Positions 56,024-64,000 of a stretch of DNA of 64,000 bases are shown piece by piece. A model generated the notes under the pieces. The model worked only from the letters and a program-made list of their open reading frames with translations, was not told the origin of the DNA and did not search any database. The position numbers and the translations under genes are program-made. Source of the stretch: Ectocarpus siliculosus (taxonomy: Eukaryota > Sar > Phaeophyceae > Ectocarpales > Ectocarpaceae); NCBI GenBank assembly GCA_000310025.1, contig FN649755.1, positions 1,452,235 to 1,516,234 of the forward strand, given 5' to 3'. Every line of letters starts with the position of its first letter. Position 1 is the first letter of the stretch.

Positions 56024-57480
56024 GGCCGGTCATACCACCCCGTCCAAGGGTCGCGTGAAACCACGCCTGAATAAACACTACTGCAGTGAGAACGGTCATA
56101 CAACTTCGTCATAGGTTGGTTGAAGGTATCCCCAAACGATAGCCGCTGCAGGGAGCCCGGCCACACGACTCCGACAATAGGTTGGTTGAATGCATTCCCA
56201 AACCACAGGTGTTGTAAGGATACCGGTCAGGCGACATCGGCAATGAGCTTATTGCAGTGAAAACCCAACCAAAGCTCTTGCAGGGAGGTCGGCCACACGA
56301 CGTCGGCGATAGGCTGATTGAAGCTTGATCCTAGCCTTAAATCCTTCAGGGAGGCCGGTCACACAACGTCGGTGATTGACAGATTGAAGGACACACCCAA
56401 ATTTAGCTTCTGCAGGGAGACCGGCCACGCGACTTCGGCAATGGGCTGGTTGAAGTGATAACCGAACGATAGGTGTTGCAGCGAGACCGGCCAAATGGTC
56501 CCAAGGACGGGCTGGTTGAAGCGAACACCAAACGATAGCTTCTTCAAGGAGGACGGCCTCATGGTTCCGTCGATGGGCTGGTTAAGGCTGAACCGAAACC
56601 ATAGCGTCTTCAGGGAGGCTGGCCACACGACGTTGTCGATAGGCTGGTTTAATCTGTTGCCAAAGAATAGCAGCTGCAGGGAGGCAGGCCACACGACTCC
56701 GGCAATGGGCTTGTTGAAATGAGCCCCAAACGATAGCAGCTGCAGTGAGGCCGGCCACGTGACTCCGACGATACGCTGGTTGAATTCGTTGCCAAAAGAT
56801 TGCAGCTGCAGGGAGGCCGGCCACACAACGTCCGCGATAGGCTGATTGAAGCTTGATCCTAGCCTTTAGTCCTTCAGGGAGGCCGACCACACAACGTCCG
56901 CGATTGGCTGATTGATTTCATCCCCAAACAGTAGTTGCTCCAGGGAAGCCGGCCACACAACGTCCGTGATTAGCTGATTGAATTCATCCCCAAACAACAG
57001 TTGCTCCAGGGAGGCCGGCCAGAAGACGTCCGTAAATGGCTGATTGAAGGAATGTACCAGCGACAGCTGCTGCAAAGAGGCAGGCCATGACACCGTGTTC
57101 ACCGGCATATTCCAAGAACGTTCTAGCCGTTTAAGATTTTGAGGCCAAACCACCAACCCTACCCTTGCTACGCATGAATGACCACTTTGCCGCTGACGTT
57201 CTGGCCCTGGCTGAAGCTCAATTGCAGCCTGCGGCAAGCGGTCCATCGAAAGCTTCCATGTCCAACCAAACGCCTGCAAAGCTGGCACGCCGCTCGTGAG
57301 AAAAATCGTTTTACCGCGCATGTTCGGTGTGGCGTGGGATGTGCGAGAAAACCACAAGGTAGGAGGTGTGTGTTCGTCGACGCACACGTGAAACGTGTGG
57401 GCACTCCTGCACGCCCCACAAAACTCCAGCGAGACAGCTCCAGAAAAGACGCATACCAATGATTTTCTTGTCCATCGCAA
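56024..57480 (-). pseudogene. FNIP-type leucine-rich-repeat gene with in-frame stops
   Basis: Minus-strand frame from about 57480. After about 120 residues without a recognised domain come about sixteen 22-residue repeats (66 bp), consensus VVWPASLQxLxFGxxFNQPI (for example VVWPASLEQLLFGDEFNQLI and TIWPVSLQHLSFGYHFNQPI). This is the FNIP/LRR type: Asn-Gln-Pro-Ile with spaced leucines, forming a curved binding surface. Stops interrupt it: TAA at about 56866-56868 where a sister repeat has TTA (Leu), TGA at 56359-56361 where others have TGG (Trp), and another Trp-to-TGA near 56226-56228. The frame is otherwise kept across all of them. Decayed repeats continue to about 56024. Either a recent pseudogene or a gene with a shortened product of about 204 residues (57480-56866). 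Confidence 0.7.
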
Positions 57481-59640
57481 ACCTGCTCAAGGCGACTATG
57501 AGTGCGTCCAGGCACTTGCTCCCGCCTGAGACGGTGGAAGGCAAATATTCACGTTGGAACGCAAAAACAATGTATTGTGGGTAACACACGAGGCTAGTAC
57601 GAAGAACGGGGGGTGGGATCGGGGCGGTGCTCCGAGCTAAGACGTACACGGTCAGTCTCCGGGCAAACCGTCTAACAGCAGGCCTTGGTAATCATTAACA
57701 GCGTGTCCTGTGATTTATCACATGTTTTCGTCAGTTCCCGCTCGACGATACCTCCTTCCCGTCCTTAGCACGCTACAGGAGGCTGGCCAACGTACCATTC
57801 GGTAGTCCGCTGTAGGACTGAAGGAGCAAAAGGCATTCAGCTGTTTCTGTTTAAATAGTCATGAAGGAATATTTTTGCGTGCAACTGGAGAAAATTCGGT
57901 TGAAATCGCTCCTTTGAAACAGAAACATTTTGGGCAAGCAACCACGCTCTTCGCCACCTATGCCGCCGGTGAACGGGATCCAACCGCGAAAATTTACCAT
58001 CAATCCCATCCCTCTCCCTTTGTTTCCCTGTATTGTCAAGCTCGGCCTCTGTCTCATATGCCGAAGAGTTGTACCCAAGCACGGTTCCACCACTTCCTCC
58101 GGGCATTACAGGACCAACGTGAAGCCCTGAGCAGTTATCTCCGTGGAATTGGTGTTCGTTTGTCGGGTTACAGGCAAGTTTCGGAGTGACGTTTGCTGCC
58201 TCCAGTGTGGAAGCCAAGTCCCTCGCCTTGACGGAACTACAGCCCAGAACAACGTGCCATTTTCCACAAGACGTGTTTCGTTACGAGATGTACCTCGTTC
58301 TCCCCAGGAAACACGCTTAGACCCTTCTCTATGGAAACAGAATCTTGCAGATATATATTGGTATTTTGACCCAAGATTTGCTCACAATATATCTCCACCA
58401 AGATTTGCAGTATCGCGATTTATGGGGGGAAATATGTTGAATGTCGAAAAAGCGGCGTGTTGTTCCTTCCTTGTGCTTGAAGTTGATGAAGGCACAACGG
58501 CCACTTGGTCCATCGAAAATGCCAAGGTGTGGCGAAAAGTGAGCATGACGCAGCCGTAGAAGGACCTTCCATCCCCCAGCTGTATTGCTTCAACACTATG
58601 CGTGGATTGGGCGCCTACCTGGGGTGCAAAGTAGAAGCCGTTGCCCACGAGCTCATGTCGAGTGGAGAAACAAAATTGTCCCATTGCTGTCCAACTGACA
58701 AGAAAGTGTATCAACCCGAAGCCGATGACACCCGTGCACGTATCTCGCTATGTAGCAGGCGTACCGAGGTCAAACCTCCGGCGCTGTCATCTGCACTCAC
58801 GGATCTGGCTCGGGTGCAAAGGGATTGGGTGTGGGGTGATGCGATGAGGAGATAGAAGCGTTACACACGATAGAGCTGTGTTGGCTAAACGTTCCTCCTC
58901 TATTTTTCTACTTCAAAATAAAGTACTCTTTGAACGGTCCCTCGATAGACTGGTGATGATGACGCACGTGGAACGAGCCAGGGCATACGCTTTTTTTTCG
59001 CGCGCCTTGGTCGTTTTCGTTCGCTTTCGGCGCCCGTGGCACCGACACAGTGACGCCAGGGTGCGTTAGAGACCCTTGCGAGTGTGCCATGTGCACGTTT
59101 CATGGCGCTATGGACGATTAGGTAGACTCACCTTCGGTGATCGCGCCACACCCAGGCAAGATTTGTTACGCCGCCTCAAGATTTTTCGGAAGGCTCGTTT
59201 CGACAGATCTTGGGTCAAGATTTGTTCGAAAGGGCAGATTCCGGGTCTCGAGAAATCTTGGCCAAGATAAATCGGAAGATTTTGCTCCCATAAACAGTGA
59301 AACTGGCAGATCTTCGCCAAGATCAAGATGTATCGACAAGACTTTGTTCCCATAAATCGGGGTCCTATGTTTCGTTCCCCTTGCTAAATAGGTCACCCCA
59401 GCTATATTTTGTCCCCATTGAAAACACTTTACGGAAACCCACGGCCTCTCGTTCGCACCTGTGTGCTTGTTTCGACAAAGAGTGCGGACCCCCTCGAAAC
59501 GAATACCTATCTCGGGTGAGGCCGTATATTAACGAAGTGCCAAAAATCAAAATTGGAAATATCTAAATCTAAAATCTAAATCGAGATCTGATTGGTGGAA
59601 TATCTGCTACCTCCTGACGACGCCCTTTGATTTTATGGAA
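57481..59640. other. No gene recognised (57481-59640)
   Basis: A diverged dispersed repeat sits at 58080-58290 (its partner is at 63610-63822). From 58330 to 59390 the motif CCAAGAT or its complement ATCTTGG and AAGATTTG recurs unusually often. No domain-bearing frame. Confidence 0.4.
58080..58290 (+). repeat. Diverged dispersed repeat, copy 1
   Basis: Collinear with 63610-63822: CACTTCCTCC/CATTTCCTCC, GCTGCCTCCAGTG/TCTGCCTCTGGTG, CCTCGCCTTGA, ATTTTCCACA/ATCTTCCACA, ATGTACCTCG/ATTGTACCTCG. Clearly related but highly diverged. Confidence 0.55.
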
Positions 59641-60761
59641 GTTCCTCTGTCTGGGAAGAAGTCCCCGGGGGGCTTTTTTTTATCAAAATCAAAATCAAAG
59701 CGGCAAGGAGTTCAAGACTTCGAAGGCTTGGAGCACCTGCCGCGAGGCCGCTGCAAAGAAAGTGTACGACACGACCTGCTGCGCACTGCTCATAGAGGGG
59801 CTATCGGCACCCTACTACCGAGACCATGGCCATTATTTGTAGCCAGAAGACTCTGCTCGCTGGCAAGCCAAAAAACGGGCCGGCTCGGTGGGTGCTCGAG
59901 GAGAAAATGATGATCGTGACAAACGGTGAACGGACTGACGATCACAACAGGGCTGCGCGGCTTTTTCGGGCTGTTCCGTGTGGGAGAGGGTAGTTACAAC
60001 CTTTTTTGCTCCACACTTACGATACCCCAAGGCATCTAACCTTGTACGAGACAGATGGTGGGTAAAGATACCTCCCGTCGCGTGGCATTGCTAATGCTGT
60101 TGCTTCCTCCTTCCAAGAGTTATCGCTGAAAAACTAAACTGTGAGCAGACATTCGGCGCGAACTTGAACTAGCCGCTCTCTGACGTGGATTTTGTAGGGC
60201 CAACCAATACTTTTTCCCCTACACGCACGATACCCCACGATAGCAGACCTTGGGCTTGAAAGATGGAGCAGAGAGATATCTCCCGCCGCGTGGCGTTGCT
60301 GTTGTTGTTGCTTCCTTCTTCGAAGAGTAATCGGTGGATATCGCAACCCATGGCGGCCCAAAACACCGAACTTGAAGTGACCACTCGCAACCGTTGGCAT
60401 TTTTGCTTCAACACAACCTTTTTTTTCCGGCGCATTCGGCATCTCACGGCGCCAAACCTTGGCATTGCCCAACAGCCCATGTTTCCAGCTCCTTCCGGAT
60501 ACCATTCTTGAGGCAACTCGTTAAGTATTTGGCGAGATATCGGCTAACACGTGAAAAGAAGAGCGCAAAACGCACCCTAGAAAAATTACCGCTGCGCTGC
60601 TGGCTCTTCCCCTGGCGCCAAGTCTTTTTGATTTTTCGCCTCATCTGTCTCCTATCTTCGTGAACATACACGACCCTCTTTTTTCAGTTTTCCACGATAA
60701 CGCATTTTGATTTTGATTTTGTGCCCATAGGGATTTGGATTTTTGTCTCTTCAGTAATATC
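59641..60761. repeat. Two diverged tandem copies of an about 215-bp unit, otherwise non-coding
   Basis: Copy 1 near 59990-60135 and copy 2 near 60200-60340 share CTTTTTT/CCTACAC, ACGATACCCCA, AGACCTT/AACCTTG, AGATAC/TATCTCCCG.CGCGTGGC and TTGCTTCCT.CTTC. Copy 2 starts a frame (60263) that extends to 60511 but without a recognised domain. Short AAAATCAAAATC tracts at 59683 and their complement near 60705 bracket the region as an inverted pair about 1 kb apart. Confidence 0.5.
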
Positions 60762-61066
60762 TGCTTGCGTTGTGAAGTACCAAGATTGAACCAAGGGAGT
60801 GTACCTCTTTCTCTCCGGCCCATGATAGATAGTGACTGCTAATCTCAGTTGATACCTCGCATAGCGCGAAGAGGGAGCGGAGGATCCCAGAATATCTGTC
60901 GTTGATTCTATTGACTTGCGGACCCCTCGGGGACAGTATATTTGAGTGTACCTTTTTAGGGTAAGTTAACCTGTGACTACGGGAATCGACCGCGTCGAGT
61001 GTTGGATCAGTACGGACATACGAAGGTACTGGGTAGAGAGAGATCGTAACGGTTTTTAATGTGAAG

Positions 61067-61110
<44 letters not shown>
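60762..61110 (+). repeat. Dispersed repeat R with long CAA tail
   Basis: Near-identical to 28317-28635. The tail is (CAA) about 14 units at 61067-61109. Confidence 0.85.
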
Positions 61111-61746
61111 AATCGCCCTGAGGCCCAGCACCCGTAATTGCCACCGAGATTGGAACTGTATTCTTCTGTCGTCACTTGACAATGTTTGTCTAATGAAACC
61201 TGGAGTGGAGCCCCGACGCACCCCTTCGACCCCGGTAAGACATCTTCGCGTGGCGCGAGGAGACGGGGGGCGGTACCAGGGGTGGCGTACCCCTTCGATA
61301 GGGGCAGGAACGGGAGTGGCAGCTCCAACGGCGGCAACGGCGGCCGCCCGGACGGGAGTGGCGGCTTCGGCCAGAGCTCCGGCGGCGACACCGGCGGCAG
61401 CAGGAGCAGCGACGGGAGTGGTAGCTTCGGCCAGAGCTCCGACGGCAGCAGAAAACGGCAGCGGCGGTTTTGGCCAGAGCCCCGTCGGCGGCAGCGGCGA
61501 CAACGGCGGCAGTGGTAGAGGCGGCAGCAGCGACGTTACCGGCAGCCGTGTTGGCGCTGGAACTCATGACGGTCGTGGCGGCGGGGGAACGGCATCGGCG
61601 GCGATGGCAGAGGCGGCAGCAGTGGTGGCGCCCTCGAGTCAACCGGGAACGGGGAGGACACGGTGACAGCGACGACTTCACCTTGTTACAGCCAAGTGGG
61701 AAATCATGTGAAACGTTTACGACTTTGTTCGGTTTTGTGAGCAGGC

Positions 61747-62085
61747 ATGGGCGTTTTAGCTTCGCCATTTGGCTTGGTATTAATTTTTTTGTTCTGTTTT
61801 TCCCTTGCAAGCGCACCGTTCACCTTGATGCAGAAAACACGTGTGCCAAGGCGTGTGCGTAATAATTTTTTTTTCTGTACGTGGTTTCATGATAATAAAT
61901 GTACGCTGCGACAAGATAAGCATTGCCACAACCTGTGGAATAGGAGGCAGCAGGTGGGTTTTTATTTATTTATTTTTTCCTTGCTTCTTCGTATTTTTTC
62001 AGTCGCGATTTACCTTGCAGCTGAAAGCTTCATATTATTTCCCTATTCTTTGGCGGGAGTACGTTCAGTCGCGTTTTGCGCTTAG
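61747..62085 (+). CDS. Arm-encoded ORF with signal-like N-terminus (right copy)
   Basis: MGVLASPFGLVLIFLFCFSL then ASAPFTLMQKTRVP: a plausible signal peptide. Counterpart of 54942-55322. Conservation of the start in both arms is the only support for coding. Confidence 0.3.
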   Translation: MGVLASPFGLVLIFLFCFSLASAPFTLMQKTRVPRRVRNNFFFCTWFHDNKCTLRQDKHCHNLWNRRQQVGFYLFIFSLLLRIFSVAIYLAAESFILFPYSLAGVRSVAFCA

Positions 62086-62323
62086 GGTGTTTCGATACTT
62101 TTGGTTTGTTTGTTTTTTTATGTTAGGTCCTGAGTTAAGCGGTCGCTCTCTGCGGTGTGTTTTTTGGCCGCGCGCAAGACATGGGATGATAGCGCGTTGC
62201 TTGACGTGCGTGAAGGCATGTGGCTCAGGGAGCAGGGTAGCTTTTGTAGTTCCAGTTGCAAATACAGTTTTAATCCGGTACGAATTTTTCCGGAGTTTGA
62301 TGCCGTGAGTGTAACGTGTTTTC

Positions 62324-62608
62324 ATGTTTTTGCTTTGTATCGCATGTTTTGCTGCTCTTGCATCGAAAATCATGGGGGGGGATGTCATGTATGACCATGA
62401 TCCTAGAGGGCGTGAGCAGCAATCGAATTGGTTCGTTTTCTGGCCTTGTCTATTTGTGTTTTATGTGAACGGCAAAGCAGGGGGGACTGTTGACATTGAG
62501 ATATTAGCTCGGGGTGAATTTTGGGAGCTGACAGCAGGGGGGCTGTTTGCGTGGATGCTTGCGTATATTTTCTATCGTTTCTTGGACAACAGCGACGGTA
62601 CCGATTAG
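62324..62608 (+). CDS. Arm-encoded small membrane-type ORF (right copy)
   Basis: Ends with LTAGGLFAWMLAYIFYRFLD, NSDGTD and TAG, the same as the left copy. Upstream DHDPRG...FVFWPCLFVFYVNGKA is hydrophobic. Probably membrane-associated if expressed. Confidence 0.3.
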   Translation: MFLLCIACFAALASKIMGGDVMYDHDPRGREQQSNWFVFWPCLFVFYVNGKAGGTVDIEILARGEFWELTAGGLFAWMLAYIFYRFLDNSDGTD

Positions 62609-63338
62609 CGGGTGCGCGCTGTTTAGGATTTGGTATTGGAGGAAGGGTTTGACATGTTTTGGCGATTAATGGTTGGGTCCATTGTGCTTTCCGAATTCTC
62701 GTTTTGATTGGTCAAGAAGTTGAGTTTTTGTTTTGTTTGAGGATTTGGTGTCAACTCTTTTGGAAGTTGTTTTTTCCAGAAATGTCCGTTTTCGTTCCGA
62801 CGCCTTTCTGATGTAGCACAAATAATTGTTGGGCACTTTTCTGAGGATGATTCTTTTGTGTCAACGGTTTGAGATTATTCCCAGAGACGAACGCTTTGGA
62901 TTCGTGAATAAACTGATGGAGACGCTTTGTGTTGGATGCGTAGCCAGTTTTGTTGAATAAGTTTTCTCAAGGGGTGTTTTTCTATGTTTGCTGATTGCGT
63001 TTTTGCATTGGTTGCAAGATCGTACATCGTATCAAGTAGGGGGGCTGTTTGTGGTACTTGGATATGAGTCCGATCTGTGCATCCTTTGTGGGGGATACGC
63101 GTATGGGAAGTATGGGTGTGAGGGTATGTATGCGGTTGTGGTCCAAGTGCGGGGCCCCCGGGAGCACACAGCGGTGTGCTCCCGGCACTTGCCTGAGGGG
63201 CTTGCGTGTCGAATACCAGCTTGCCTGAGGGGCTTGCGTGACGAATATATACAATACATGGTCCTTTTTTATCAGCTGTTCCTGGGATAACATAGTCCCC
63301 AGTCTCAACACCACAGACCGCTGAGGGCGGCAGTGCAC

Positions 63339-64000
63339 TAACAACGGTTTCAATAGCCATGAAGTGAGCTTGTTGGACGGAATTGAGCAAGTGTGATGGA
63401 GATCGCACTCATGAAACGGAATCAACTATGTAAGGTAATCACGATTTTCGCCAACATTCCCGGCCATGATCGGTCAACAGGTCCAACGGCGAAACTTGGA
63501 CTTAAAATCCACCCCTTTTCCGTTGTTATGGCTGCCGTATCGTCAGGGTTGACCTGAACAGTGTCTCTAAATTCCAAAGGAGGTGTTGATCGAACCTGCT
63601 GCAGTGTCCAAGCACATTTCCTCCTGTCGTTCACAAGGACAACCGTTGAGCTCTGTACAGGTATCTCTGCGGGATTTACAGGCGTTCATCTTTCGGGCTA
63701 GAGGCACGTTTCGAAGCAGCAATTCTGCCTCTGGTGGAGACGTCATGACCCTCGCCTTGAACTCAGTACAGGCGACAACAAAGTGACATCTTCCACATCA
63801 TGCGCTTTGTTATTGTACCTCGAACTATAGTATTCAAGAAACATTCAAAGATGTTTTCCTGCCCTGGCAAACTTGCCCCGGCAATATTCGTATTAGTGTA
63901 GAGCTCCGTCGTAGAGATCCGTTGTAAAGGTCCTGACAGCTCGGTTGCGTGTGTGTGCTTTTTTCGGGATACGATTTCGCCCTCCTTATGCCGCCCACAA
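63339..64000. other. No gene recognised; diverged repeat copy 2 at 63610-63822
   Basis: Outside the right arm. Only the diverged dispersed repeat described at 58080-58290 is recognisable. Confidence 0.4.

Larger units (their letters stand above)
61196..63338 (-). repeat. Right arm of the 9.5-kb inverted-repeat structure
   Basis: Reverse complement of 53789-55733, diverged, with extra GCGGCAG-type expansions at 61330-61640. The outer edge is at CCGCTGAGGGCGGCAG (63321-63338). A local duplication, TTGCCTGAGGGGCTTGCGTG, at 63189-63247 is unique to this arm. Confidence 0.85.

Noticed and set aside
58143-58559. 138-codon plus-strand ORF
   Set aside because: It crosses the edge of the diverged dispersed repeat and has no domain.
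61061-61666. 201-codon ORF after the CAA tract
   Set aside because: Starts as poly-Thr from (CAA)n/(ACA)n and continues as Gly/Ala/Arg low complexity within the inverted arm; not credible as a gene.

Overview
This is eukaryotic nuclear DNA, most probably from a brown alga of the Ectocarpus type. That assignment is an inference from five things: genes cut into short exons by GT-AG introns; an EsV-1-7 repeat protein; a tetratricopeptide (TPR) gene in which almost every repeat is its own 126-bp phase-0 exon; FNIP-type leucine-rich repeats; and abundant microsatellites and transposon debris. A 100-N scaffold gap flanked by poor homopolymeric sequence shows it is a draft assembly. No rRNA, CRISPR array or bacterial-style operon was seen, and I did not find a tRNA by eye.

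Layout. 0-6 kb: a foldback element (429-641), a three-exon gene for a probable mitochondrial ribosomal protein mS35 (1443-5479), and in its second intron a near-perfect hairpin repeat (4479-4811). 7.2-8.8 kb: the 5' part of an EF-hand protein gene with a duplicated splice acceptor. 12.4-12.9 kb: a gap that looks artificial. 13.5-14.5 kb, minus strand: an EsV-1-7 repeat gene. 16.5-24 kb: almost gene-free, with two arrays of the palindrome ACTTCCATGGAAGT, a 117-bp satellite-like array between them, and inverted decayed satellite copies.

24-36.5 kb is a transposon nest: a 220-bp tandem repeat, a broken transposase-like gene (about 26.1-27.9 kb), a dispersed repeat with a CAA tail, and a Mutator-like element (28.6-36.5 kb) with about 95-bp terminal inverted repeats and a transposase readable over eight exons (774 residues). 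38.5-51.8 kb holds the most interesting gene: a RelA/SpoT-like nucleotidyltransferase module followed by a long TPR array (998 residues from 19 exons). Its exons duplicate in two-exon units, and its introns are littered with decayed TPR exons.

52-64 kb: a CTGT microsatellite, a 280-bp tandem duplication, and a 9.5-kb structure with about 2-kb inverted-repeat arms (53.8-55.7 and 61.2-63.3 kb). Its core carries a FNIP-repeat pseudogene with several in-frame stops.

No operon logic applies. The unifying theme is repeat-driven evolution: exon-sized modules being duplicated (TPR, FNIP, EsV-1-7) beside active or recently active mobile DNA. All splice sites are called by eye from GT/AG context, phase continuity and protein sense; none is supported by transcripts here.
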